A stretch of 64,000 bases of DNA from Cryptomeria japonica (Eukaryota; Streptophyta; Pinopsida; Cupressales; Cupressaceae): the NCBI RefSeq assembly GCF_030272615.1, contig NC_081415.1:186941233-187005232 (forward strand). Direction: 5' to 3'. Under the pieces are notes generated by a model, which did not search any database, was not told where the DNA came from, and was given only the letters and a program-made list of their open reading frames with translations. A program made the position numbers and the translations under genes. Within the stretch, counting starts at the first letter, position 1. Each line of letters opens with the position of its first letter. This document shows, piece after piece, positions 34,026 through 44,689 of the stretch.

Positions 34026-34978
34026 TTATATTTTTGTGACTGGAAGGCTCAACACCCTCACCAAATATGCCACGCTAATGAGTTCTATAATGTTTCTCAC
34101 GTTATGGTCCCCAAGCGGAAGATCATCTTGTATGCCTAGATAGTCAATAAAGGCTTCATCATTTTGGAATGTGTTGAACTGTACAGGTCCTTCATGGTTC
34201 GAGTCAATAAGTTGGTGGTGAACAAGGGGAAGGCCTTCAATGTTTTCAAAGTCAGTGAGACTAAGGATGAAGATGGAGTTATATTCAAGTATGTCGAGGT
34301 AATTGTCAAGGTCATTGTTGGCACTCTCCTCATTTGTCTCGATCATGAACGAGTCTAAATTGTCATCACTAAAAGTGCATTTGGGGATGGGTGTCCTCAT
34401 CCTTCATGATTTCGACCTAGAACCTAGAGGAAAAGACTATGTGGGATCCTTAGGGGTTGTTTCTTGACCAACTTTTAATTTTCTATAAAATTCCTTTTCT
34501 CTTGTGGGTTCACCTGGTTCTCTAAATGTCTCAGTGATTTCATAGACACAGGAGGATTTGTTTGAACCCCATTCCTATTCATTAGAGTCAGTGGAATAGC
34601 AGTTCTCTTGTTGATCTTTGGAAGCCTTGATTTGTAATGCTTCTTCTGCCTTTCGAGTATTTACCCTGGAATATATGAAACCAAGCCCTTTCGAGCCCTC
34701 TTTTTTAAATGTTAATTTTGGTTGCAAAGGTTGAATGGTACCTTCCTTTCTTAAGCCGAGAGGACTTTTACCATCATACCCAAAATTTTGTAGGATCTTG
34801 AATCCTTTGCCATATTTTTCACATGGTATGCTGATGCAATCTTGTGTACCATCTTCAGGTTCTTTGTAAAGCATTTTGTATAAGTCTTCTTCTTCCATTT
34901 CATCCCACTTTTGGAAGAAAGTAGGATCCCATTTGAGTGTAATGATAGATACCCTTTTAGAAGGATGTGGTCATTCAT
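34026..34978 (-). pseudogene. Tat-1 protease-RT linker with G-patch-like segment
   Basis: The part at 34575-34978 encodes YGKGFKILQNFGYDGKSPLG, KEGTIQPLQPKLTF and SKGLGF. These Gly positions resemble a G-patch, an RNA-binding segment known next to protease in several retroelements. The part at 34026-34400 is an acidic spacer (TNEESANNDLDNYLDILEYN) before the RT block. Both are on the element strand and separated by stops near 34401-34575. The role is inferred from position. Confidence 0.65.
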
Positions 34979-36008
34979 ATTCTTTTGGTGAACTCATAAC
35001 TTGTTGTAAGCACATGGTTTGATTCAAAGTGTATTCACGCATGCCTTTTTCCTGATATTTCCCTTTAAGCTCACCTTGTTTTGATGTTGAAGGTTTTAAT
35101 GATTCAGGGTCAATGTATGTAGAAGAAGGGATAGCTTCTCTATTACTTGGAATGATTGTCTCAGTTTTTGGTCTCAAGTTATTGCAGTATATAAATGGAT
35201 TAGGATCACCATTAACTGTTACTTCAACTCCATTATGAGGAAACTCAATGCATTGGTGGTATGTAGATGGGATTGCCCTCATCTCATGAATCCAAGGATG
35301 TCCCAATAAAATGTTGTATGTGAGATCGAGGTCTAGGACTTGACAAACCACATCCTTTGTAACTAGCCCAACTCTGAGAGGCAAGGTGACTGTGCCTTTG
35401 GAGGATCACTCTTCATCATCATATGCCTTGATGGTAATTTTGTTTGTAGCATTCATAACTTTGTCTGAATATCCCAATTGTATTATTTTGTTCAAAGTAC
35501 ATATATTCAGACTAGCTCCTCCATCTATCACGACTCATTTTATTCGATGTTTGTGTAGGAAGGCTTCAATGTGTAAAGGTGAATTATGTGGTTGGCTCAC
35601 GAAGGCATCGTCATCTTCTGTTAATGTAAGGGAATGTGGAATGGAAAGGTATCCCACCATGGCTTGAAACTGGTCCACGTTCAAATCAGTGGGGACGGAA
35701 GTGTCTCTCAAGGTTTTGTCTAGAATGGCCTTATGTGCAGGGGATATGCGTAAGAGCTCAAGGATTGAGATAAGCATGGGTATCTTCCCTAACTGTTCTA
35801 CAAGGTCATACTCAGGTTTGGTTGATGAGGAAGCAATGTTTTTAGTTGGAGCACCTTGCAAAGTGAATTTAGCTTGATGAGTTGTAACATTACATTCAGA
35901 CATAGGTTCGAAAGAAGATCTGATGCCTTTCAGGACAACCTTAGGTCTTTGGGTAGAATTCTCAAGTGTTTTGTCCTTGATGATAATGGTAGAGACATAA
36001 TTATCCAT
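34979..36008 (-). pseudogene. Tat-1 protease
   Basis: The retropepsin active site reads VVIDGGASLNICTL (about 35500-35540; DGG in place of D-S/T-G, as seen in Tat/Athila-type elements). GLVTKDVVCQVLDLDLTYNI, LLGHPWIHEM and a C-terminal extension follow. Upstream, 35535-36008 encodes a linker with VVLKGIRSSFEPMSECN and PISPAHKAIL-like text. An in-frame stop sits directly before VVID, and another lies near 35386. The protease would cleave the Gag-Pol polyprotein. Confidence 0.8.
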
Positions 36009-36062
36009 TGAAATGTGATTGACAGTCAGATCATAGTTATAGGATGCTCTGGTATAGTTGGC

Positions 36063-38035
36063 CTACTCATCTGTGGCTTTGGCTTTTCCCTTGTCATGTT
36101 TTGGGATTGGTTCTTTAAACATTTCATGTTCTTGATTGGATGAGTGTCCCTCGATCTCAATGTCACCTCTATCAATAAGATCTTGTATGATGTTCTTTAG
36201 CCAATGACAATTTCCTATTTTCTGTCTCTTGCTCTTGTGATATTCACAGTATTTGTCATCATTCCACCAATTTGGTTTGACCTTTGGCTCATATGGAGGC
36301 AAATCTAGAATTGTTATTATTTTGTTTTCCACTAGCTTCTTGAAAGCCAACTCAAGTGGTTCTCCCAATGGGGTGTACTTCCTTCATGATTTGGAAGTTG
36401 TTTGAGTATTCACTTGGTTGTTTATAGAGCTCTATCAAAAAAAAAATGATTTTGGGTCGCACTATATTGGCATCAAAAACACCATCATTGACTGTGTTCT
36501 TGTTCTTGTTCCAAAATCTTGGTTTGTCTTTTCCTTTAAAGTCCTCTTTGTTTTCTTTGAATACCTTAATTACTCCTTGTTCAATTAGGACCTTCTATGT
36601 TGCTAAGCATTTTTCAATGACGTCCTTGAAGGTGGACAAAAAAGATTTTCTCAAGTCATAACCAATGTCTTTGTTAACATTTTGGGTGAACATCTCTACC
36701 ATTTGTTTTTGTGGAATTTCACAAGAGTAGTTGCTGGCTAAATTCCTCCATCTTTGTAAAAATGATGACAAAGACTCTCTATCCCTTTGTTTGGTGTTGC
36801 ACAAAGTGGTGACTGATATATCTATCTCTATGTTGTATGAGAAATGTTGGATAAATGCCTTTGCTAAGTCACCCCATGACTTAATTCAAGGTGGGAGTTG
36901 GGAGAACAATTCCATAGCTTGATCACCTAAGCTCTGTGGGAATAATATCATCAAATATGTCTCTTCTGCTGCTACCTCAATGCAAGCTATGAAAAATTCT
37001 CTTATATGTGCCTTAGGATCCCCTTTTCCTTTGTACTTATCAAACTTGGGTGTCACAAAGTGTGTAGGAAATAGAGGCATTGGAATGCTTTTGTCGAATG
37101 GATAGGGACATATGTCTCTCATTGTATAAGTTGGCTTCAGTGTATTTATGTCCTCCATTTTCTTTTGTAAATCATTAATTTGTTGTTCCAAATTATTCTT
37201 AAGTAGAGACCGACTTCTTGGACCATATCCCATACCTGAGCCACTGGGTGGGGGTGGAGCATACTGTATATATGGATGATATTGATCATACACATGTTCA
37301 TATGGAGGAAGTCTGTAATGATGCTGCGTATATGGACCACTTGGTATAGAGTCATAATAAAGAATGGAATATTTGTTTTGTCCATGTATACCATACTCTA
37401 CAGGTATGTCATGAGTTTGTTCTAGTGTGTTGCCCCCAAATTTGACATGGGCTTTCCTTGTGTCCAAATTTTGATCATGCCTTTGGATATCCAATTGCTT
37501 TGGTGGTTGGTCCTTAGAATTGGTATGTGATTGAGTATACTTTTATGCATAAGACTTCCATAATGGTCTCTGAAGGTGAGTATCATATACTTGACCATGT
37601 GTATGGGGGACCTCAGGTTTTTGAAATAAAGATGAAGGTGATTTAGGCACAAGATGTGGTCCTCTATTTCCTCCACTATTAGGCCTCCTTTGATCCATTT
37701 TGAGGTGAGATTGTTGCAAAGGCCGATGTTCCATTATTTGAGACATGTCAAAATCATGAGGGGTCTTGGCTCCACTTTGCGGCATCACTTGTAAGAAATA
37801 TTGTCTATCTCTCCTCATTATTTCCTCAACCAATCGATTAAAATGGGGATCCATAATGGAGTCTTCCACTTGTGCTGAATGTACAGAAAAGTTGTCCATA
37901 TTGTCATTGTGTGTATTATTGTTATTTGTAGTGTCCATGTTCTCAACATTTGGAATGTTTCTATAGGAATTCATGTCAGGTAATGTGGTATGATTAGAAT
38001 TGAAAAAGACATCATTGTCATACTCATAGGCACTC
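36063..38035 (-). pseudogene. gag: Tat-1 gag
   Basis: The likely start is the ATG at 38033-38035 (MSAYEYDNDVFFNSNHTTLP). The N-terminal part is rich in Asn, Gln and Pro. The capsid-type domain is at about 36550-37110: FVTPKFDKYKGKGDPKAHIR, MILFPQSLGDQAMELFSQLP, ESLSSFLQRWRNLAS, EMFTQNVNKDIGYDL. A coiled coil precedes it (LEQQINDLQKKMEDI). The C-terminal part at 36063-36368 has the Cys/His segment YCEYHKSKRQKIGNCHWLK typical of Tat gag. Stops near 37543 and 36886 and a frame change near 36440 (a run of A) break it. Confidence 0.88.
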
Positions 38036-38589
38036 ATGTTTGCAGACTCTTGAACCTATTTAGTTTCTCTCCTAGATTTTTGGGAATGGGTTTCAACCAT
38101 GAACTAGGTACTGACCAAGATGTGTGAGACTAGATGAAAATGGACAGAGTATGGAAGACCAAGAGCTGATGGAATGTAAATGAATTTGAAGTGTGCTTGC
38201 AAGGTCCAATGTGTAAGACCAAGTATGTATGTAGTAGAGTAGGTGTGGCTTCCAACGAGATGATAGTTTCTCTTGATGAGGTAAGTTGACCTTGACTCTA
38301 AGTAAGACCAACTGAGAACCAAAGGTGATAGACCTTGATGAGGAACCACTTAGCAAAATGTTGTTGTATGTATTGCGTTGACAAAGAAAGATGAGGATAA
38401 TAAACTGACCTTTTGACTCAAGTTTAGACAAATGTGAATGTAATGCAAGATGTAAAGCAATGATGAACTATGTGAGACCCAGAAATAAGCTGATTTCAAG
38501 ATGAAAACCTGGAGAAATAACCTAGGAAGCTCAAGAATGCTGAAACTGACTGCTCATGTTTGCTGGACTACAAGTTTTCCAATTCTGAA

Positions 38590-38765
38590 CACAGATGTGC
38601 ATGTATACTTCACAGGCGTAGTTAAACAACACAGATGCGTTTATGAGATTTTGTAAATGTAATGTTGCTTAAGAGAACACAAACGTGTTTCTGCACTTCA
38701 CAGACACAGCTAAATGACACAGACGTGGTTCTATCAGACACAAACATGTTTCCAGAAACTAAGTG
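38590..38765 (-). repeat. Short motif array in the Tat-1 leader
   Basis: Plus-strand cores CACAGATGTGCATG, CACAGGCGTAG, CACAGATGCGTTTATG, CACAAACGTGTTTC, CACAGACACAG and CACAGACGTGG, about 25-30 bases apart. On the element strand they read ACGCATCTGTG or ACGCCTGTG, the same orientation as the 3' array at 11925-12140. No gene lies between here and the conserved leader block. Confidence 0.7.
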
Positions 38766-39039
38766 CAATTTTTCAAGTTTTGTGACGTTGCTTGTTGTGA
38801 CCAAATCTAAATTTTTGACTATTTTTTTTCATGACAAGAGGACACAATGTTGATAAGGACTCAATGTTTGCAAGTATTTAGACTCAAAATGACTCAAAAA
38901 AAAGTGTGTTGTTTGATGTAAAAGATGTTTTGCATACATTTGAAGGCACAAAAGACACAATGTTTTGATGTTTGATCTTGAATGTTTGAATGTTCAAAAG
39001 AAGACAAGCATAATTCTTATGGTTGGCTAGGACAATAGT

Positions 39040-39510
39040 TGTTGATCCCACATGGGGTTTCCCCCGAGGCTATGCTATTCAGAGCGGATACTTAGATGCT
39101 TGACCCCACTAGCTCCACCCTCAACACTCACTTCTCCAAGGTAGCCAAGTATCAGTCCCCATGAAAAATCCCCATGGAAAACTTTGTCTCTACTAAGAAC
39201 TGTATGTGTGTGGGCCGCTCTAGAGGTCCGACCTCCTACCCCAACAGCTAGAAGGATTTTGGCTTTCTAAAATAAAAAGGTGCTAGAAAGGGCATCCGCT
39301 TGTGTGGCCATACATGCGACACTTTCAGCTCTATAAATACAGAAGGCTCCTAGCTGGTAGGGGTCATGCCCTACAACTTATCAAATAAATTTGACCAAAT
39401 GGGTTTATGGGGTGACATAGTGTCGATATGAACTAATCAGCACACGTTACCCATGACTTTCACCCTTGATACAGTTATTTATAGTGGTTCAGAAGAGGTG
39501 GGTTTTCCTC
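39040..39510 (-). other. Leader block conserved with LARD-1
   Basis: Counterpart of 16240-16620. On the plus strand ACAGTTATTTATAGTGGTTC (39471-39490), CCAACAGCTAGAAGGATTTT (39241-39260) and CACTCACTTCTCCAAGGTAG (39127-39146) are the complements of the LARD-1 landmarks, in the same order and spacing. There is no common reading frame. It lies between primer site and gag, as a packaging or leader signal would. Confidence 0.7.
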
Positions 39511-39837
39511 GCTATGTCTTGGGTCATTCTCTCTTCACTAGTAGCCCTAATGACCACACTGGGAGACATGCCCTCTAAAGATAAACACAAAAGAGCCTAT
39601 TGCCCAAGACACAAAAGACATTGGTTCAATTTCAGTACACCAATTGAAGTGTTTGGTAATCTATGAAAAACAAGCCACACAATAAAGATCAAAAACCCTT
39701 GCCAAAAATTTTGCAACAAAGATTTGTTAGTAGTTTTGAAATAATACCCCTCCTGCAAGCACACAAGTTAGGTAAATTTTAGATCCAAAAGACTTTGTGA
39801 AATAGGGGCCTTCGACAAGACGCTTTTTTTTATAGAT

Positions 39838-40725
39838 TTAAAAATCTGATTTTTCATGAGTTATTTTGCATCATAAAAAACACATCACCTATTAAATTTC
39901 AAGACATTTCCAGAAATGTAAGAAAATCCAAAAAAGTTTCTAATTTGCTCCAAAAATTAATTTTTTATGAAAAATCATAAACAAATCATAGAAACTTCAA
40001 AATTGATCCAAAATATCTGAAATTTTTACTAGATACTCCTGATAGCATTTCAAACATGCATAAAACAAATCTTGCAAAAATTCCAAGCAGTTTGTAAGAT
40101 ATGATCAAAATAATGCAGAACCCTAACTTTTAAAGATTTGATTTTTTAGGAATTATTTTGCATCCAAATTAAAATAACAAAGAATAGATCCTGTGTATAA
40201 TAATGAGAAATTTCCAAATCTGTAAACAAATCCAAAAAATTCACTCATTTTCACTCAAAAATAATTTTTTATGAAAATGCATAACAAATTCATAGAAAAT
40301 TCAAATATGCTCCAAAAAATCTGATTTTTCTACTGAGCACCTCTAATAATGTTTTTGACTTGTAAAACAAATTTGATTCCCAAATTCAAAGCCGTTTGTG
40401 AGATCTGATCAAAATAATGAAAACCCTAAATTTTAAAGATCCAATTTTTAAAGAAATATTTTGCATCAAAATTAAAATCATAAAGAATAGATCCTATGTA
40501 TAATTCTGAGAGATTTCCAAAAATGTAAGGAAATGCTAAAATTTTTCTCATTTTCTCTCAAAATTAATTTTTTATGAAAATTCATAAACAAAATTAGAGA
40601 AAACGCAAATGTGCTCCAAAAATTCTGAATTTTGGATTGAGAGCTCTTGATACTGTCTTCAACCTACGAACAAAATTTGGTGCAAAAATTTCAAGCCATT
40701 TGTGAAATCGAATCGGATCTCATCA
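39838..40725 (-). repeat. ~300-base tandem repeat, three copies, in the Tat-1 leader
   Basis: Units are anchored by TATTTTGCATC at 39862, 40154 and 40457. Each continues with AAATCCAAAAAA, TTTTTTATGAAAA-CATAA and TTTGTGAGATCTGATCAAA segments and ends with GAAAACCCTAA-like text. Spacing is 292 and 303 bases. The copies are clearly diverged. The array sits within the first kilobase after the primer-binding site. Confidence 0.85.
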
Positions 40726-40844
40726 AGATCTTAATTTTGTGTCCAAAACCCTAGCTGCACAAGGTTATTCTCCAAATTGTTTTACAAAACCGCAATAAAT
40801 GGTTTGAAAAATCTGCAAAAAACATAAATCTAAAAAAAATCCAT

Positions 40845-40862
40845 GTCCCACCGAGCGTGCCA
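40845..40862 (-). other. Tat-1 primer-binding site
   Basis: On the element strand TGGCACGCTCGGTGGGAC starts three bases after the 5' LTR's terminal CA. It begins with the required TGG, complementary to a tRNA 3' CCA. The matching tRNA was not identified by eye. Confidence 0.75.
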
Positions 40863-40865
40863 AAA

Positions 40866-41630
40866 TGTTTATGGTAAAAATGGAAACAACAATATTGAAA
40901 GACTAAAATGGATTCAACCACAAAACCCTAGCCTAACAACAACAAAGATCCACCATAACATATGAAGATCACCTAAGACAATGCAAATCAAATAAAATCA
41001 CAAAGATTATACCATCACATGTCCAATAGGGTTTGAATCTTCATTCTTCCTATCTCCATTGATCTTGCTTGATATATTTGCTCTCAGATTTTATATGTGC
41101 ACAAGAGCTCAACAAAGAACGTAAATGTGTTTACAAGTAGGCTTGATCGCATATGAAAGTTCAAAAGCATAGTTGGAGGTTGATAATGAAGGAATCATCT
41201 CCTTATATAGAAGACACTATAAGAAATGGAAGGATAAGATTGAGAGGTGTAAAAGATAAATGATTGGCTAGGATTAGAGGGTAGGTAGAAGAAATAAGAA
41301 AATAATGAGAGGGTAGGTAGTGTAGGAATTAAGAGATGAATGACATGTGTTATAGGTGGAAAAGGCTAATGAATTAATTAAATAAATAAAGATTTGTTTA
41401 ATTAATAGAGGAAGAGGGATCAATTAAATAAATAAAATATTTATTTAATTTAGGAAAGGAAAATTTAAATAAATAAATGTATTTATTTAAATGTGAAATA
41501 AGGCTAGAAGAGGATAAATGAATTAATTAAATATATAAAGATTTATTCAATTAATAGAAGAATTAGGCTTAAATAATTAAATAAATAAAGATATTTATTT
41601 AATTAGATGAGACAATTTTAGGTGTCTACA
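40866..41630 (-). repeat. Tat-1 5' LTR
   Basis: 765 bases, TGTAGACACC...CCATAAACA on the minus strand. Paired with 10633-11395. The primer site follows on its inner side (40845-40862) and the target duplication ACAAT (41631-41635) on its outer side. Confidence 0.95.
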
Positions 41631-41635
41631 ACAAT

Positions 41636-42178
41636 GATATGCGATGTCGGCTTAAGACCAAAACAACATTAGCCAATCCACAAATCATCCCAGTAATGTG
41701 TAGAGAACACATAACATGATACTGGTGCATAACCTAGATAGGTACCGGACCCAAATAGATTCTCCACACCAAAGAAATGTCTCCAATCAGCTGAAGCATG
41801 AACAAAGATCATCTCCTACATCCTAAATTACATCTAGAAGACGTATCAACACCACTTATGCATCCTGTCAAAGATCTTCTGTAAAAGCTTTGTCGGTAAA
41901 ACCTTAAACCATGTCAGTAAGGGTTTACAGAGTGTATGATAGAATCCAATCACCAACTCAAAACCAACTGACCAAAACATACTCTAGAAACATCAAACCA
42001 AACATGAAACATGTCAGTAGCATCAAACTGACAGTCCCTTCTACTGGTAACACAAGTTCTTCTACTGGTAGCCAAAATCTGTCTGCCGGTGTCAGTAACC
42101 AACCATAACAGCTAGTGTTGACATCAATGACAAAACATCAATGCAACACATAATCAATTCCATCATATATTGCCAACA
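41636..42178 (-). mobile_element. CopLTR-1, second part
   Basis: Continuation of the solo LTR after the Tat-1 insertion. It ends CATATATTGCCAACA at 42178 and is followed by AGTGG (42179-42183), which completes the Gyp-0 protease codons. Confidence 0.8.
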
Positions 42179-42302
42179 AGTGGTAGTTCGGATAATCTTG
42201 TTTCAGAAGAAATGGTGAATAAATTGAAGTTGGAAATATTGACCCTAAGCCTTATCAGATAGCATAGATTCACGATGATCATAAGTTGTTAGTGTTTCAA
42301 AT
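42179..42302 (+). pseudogene. Gyp-0 protease remnant
   Basis: Reads straight on from the codons lost at 9917: after VVIDSG come SSDNLVSEEMVNKLKLE and, past a frame change, HDDHKLLVFQ, typical of a Ty3/gypsy protease. It ends at 42302, where the Tat-2 3' LTR is inserted. The rest of Gyp-0 pol is not in the window, or lies beyond the right edge. Confidence 0.8.
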
Positions 42303-43460
42303 TGAACTTCATCTTTAGAATACTACCTGCAACATGTTAGTTTCACAAAATACAAATGGAATGCTATAGGAAATCCAAACTCAACCAATGAAACTACATG
42401 AAATTGATATAAAATAAAAACACTATTTTTACCTTCATGATTTAAGTCTCATTGTGTCCTAACTCCACTATTCCTGGTTGCAGATGATTTGCTCTTAGAC
42501 AAGCACCAGTAGCTTCCAAGATGACATATGAAGAATGGACTGATAAATGATAGTTAATTGATACTATGATATGCAATGCAAATGATTTAAAGCTAAATGA
42601 TTATGCTAAATGAGAAATGCTAAATTGCTAAATTGCTTCAAGATAAAACTCATGGATGCATAAGTTTTATTCAAAATTTTAACTTGAAGACTATCTCTTT
42701 CTCAACTCAAACTCCTACTTTATATACTTTTGAGAGGATAATATGACGTGTCCTAGATCAATGGTCATGATCAGATCTGCAAATTTGGATGGCTATGCAA
42801 ATTTGGATGGCTATAAGCAAAGGTGAAGGCTGAGAGAAAGGGGGAAGGAGAAGACAAGTGTCACTCATCTCACCTTGACTGGGTTACTGACTAAGGGAAT
42901 CTAGGGATGGTTGGAGAAGATTTAGGCATGAGAAGACAAGTGGAGTCAGGTCCTTCCTAAGATATAGGGATGTTAGAGAGAATATAGAAGAAGGTTAAGA
43001 AATATGTGTACGTACACAATATTTCATTTATTTTGGAAGTTGAAGATAAGTGGCTAATAAATGTTTTATTTATTTTAATTTTGTTGAATTAATTTAGCCA
43101 CATGATGGATGAGTTGGCAAAGGAAAGATGAAGTGGAGATGAAAGGTGAGTTGGAAAAGAGATTAAGTAATTGAAGAAATTATTTAATATTTGAGACTAT
43201 AGGATAGAAGAATAATCATTTAATATTAGATATTTAATTGATTAGAGGAATAATTAAATAGTAGATATTCAATTAATTGATTAGCGGAAATGGATAAATG
43301 AATTAATTAATAAAATGTTTCGATTAAATTAATTAATAGAAGGACATGAAATGAATTAAATAAATTAATCTTTTCAAATTAACTATTTAATAGAAGAATT
43401 AATATTAAATAAACATAAAATATTTATTTAATTGCTCATAGCCATTTTTATGTGTATACA
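42303..43460 (-). repeat. Tat-2 3' LTR
   Basis: Begins TGAACTTCATC and ends GTGTATACA on the plus strand (TGTATACAC...GATGAAGTTCA on the element strand). 1158 bases, closely matching the 1157-base LTR at 52741-53897. The polypurine tract follows at 43461, which fixes it as a 3' LTR. Confidence 0.9.
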
Positions 43461-43505
43461 TTTTGCCCCTCTTTGAAATGATGTTGAGACAACACTATTT
43501 CAAAG
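43461..43505 (-). promoter_or_regulatory. Tat-2 polypurine tract with adjoining hairpin
   Basis: On the element strand CTTTGAAATAGTG and CATCATTTCAAAG can pair, and AAAGAGGGGCAAAA leads into the LTR. The stem differs in sequence from Tat-1 and LARD-1 (GAAAT/ATTTC in place of GAAAC/GTCTC), so both arms changed together. Confidence 0.8.
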
Positions 43506-44689
43506 ATTAAATCAAGTCTTGATAATGCGCCTGATGGAGATAAAAATCCTGATTGTGAGCCCCCTCAGGAGATTGATCGTGAAATTGTTGAAATTTTTTG
43601 GGTACACGATAATTGAAAAGGTCCTTCAATTAAATTCATTTGTGAAAAATAAATAAAATTGCCCCATTCAAAAGCATTAATTACCCTTCCAAATGGTAAA
43701 TATAAAATTAACCAAAGTTGATTTTAATCTCATTTGCATCCTTGTCAGCTTGTGGAGTGAAGAATTGTCTTGGTGAGGTGGCAAAATGGTGATTCTATTT
43801 GAGAACCATCGATTTGAGCACGTTCGATGATATCAATGACCTCCTGACTATGTTTATCTAGTATGTACCTTATTCCAAGCTTGGATTCAAGTAGTCGTAC
43901 TGATTTCCTTGCTTTTCGGCACGTTTTAGGTTGTTTTTTTAATTTTCTGATTTTTGACTATGCATGTTAGCAATTTTGCTTTTTTGGTTTGCATTTTTGC
44001 TTTGTATGTTTCTGCTTTTGTTAAGTTAGTGCATATGAATGTTTGGTTATCGCTTTTTCTCGATATGTTAGTGCTTTCATAGATTTCACACTTTTGTTTT
44101 ATGTGTTCACACAAATGTGAAAAAGGTTAGCATTTTTGATTGATTAAACACTTTTGACTTATTGGTTAGCGCATTTGCTGAAAAGGTTAGCACTTTTGAA
44201 TGGTTTAGCGCCCATGTTTAATAGAATAACGCTTTTGTTAAATAGGCTAGCTCTTTTGTTTTAAATGAATTTGTTTGATTTTTTTCATGTTAAAATTCAT
44301 TGTAATGATTTGATTTAGGCATTTTGATGTCTTGATTGATAGAAATTCAATTGGTGTCTTGATTGATAGAAATTCAATTGATGTCTTGACTAATAGGATA
44401 AACAATTGATTTGATTTGATTTGACTGGTAGATTGATAGATTAGCTCTAAGAAACCGATGCAGTTTCTGATGAAGAGCATAGCAGAGTTTGATTGAACTC
44501 ATTGATTGATAGAAAACCATGATTGATAGTTTTCGATTGATTTGATAGCCTGATTTCCTTCATTGAAAAGATTTATCAATTGTTGATGTGATAGATTAGT
44601 GATCTCTTTGGATTTGATACATAGATGATTGATGATTGATAGAGATCAAGTTCTCTTGTTAAACAAGAGAAACTCGATGTTCTCTAGTG
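43506..44689. other. Tat-2 3' region with motif array, upstream of PMD
   Basis: Holds a loose array at 43960-44260 of words such as TTAGCACTTTTGA, TTAGCGCATTTGCTG and TAACGCTTTTGTTA (TGCTAA-type core on the element strand). At 44300-44640 repeats of GATTGATAGAAATTCAATTG follow. The array position matches those in Tat-1 and LARD-1, but the core differs. No gene lies before the PMD frame. Confidence 0.6.

Larger units (their letters stand above)
10633..41630 (-). mobile_element. Tat-1: Ty3/gypsy Tat-type retrotransposon with antisense PMD gene
   Basis: Complete from LTR to LTR: TGTTTATGG...GGTGTCTACA at 10633-11395 and 40866-41630, flanked by the perfect duplication ACAAT (10628-10632 and 41631-41635). 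On its own minus strand the order is 5' LTR, primer site, long leader, gag, protease with a G-patch-like segment, reverse transcriptase, RNase H, a second (archaeal-type) RNase H, integrase, antisense PMD gene, polypurine tract, 3' LTR. The second RNase H before integrase is diagnostic of the Tat lineage. About 14.4 kb of the interval is later insertion (13943-28353), so the element itself is about 16.6 kb. The LTRs differ at roughly 8 of the first 200 positions by eye. Confidence 0.93.
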
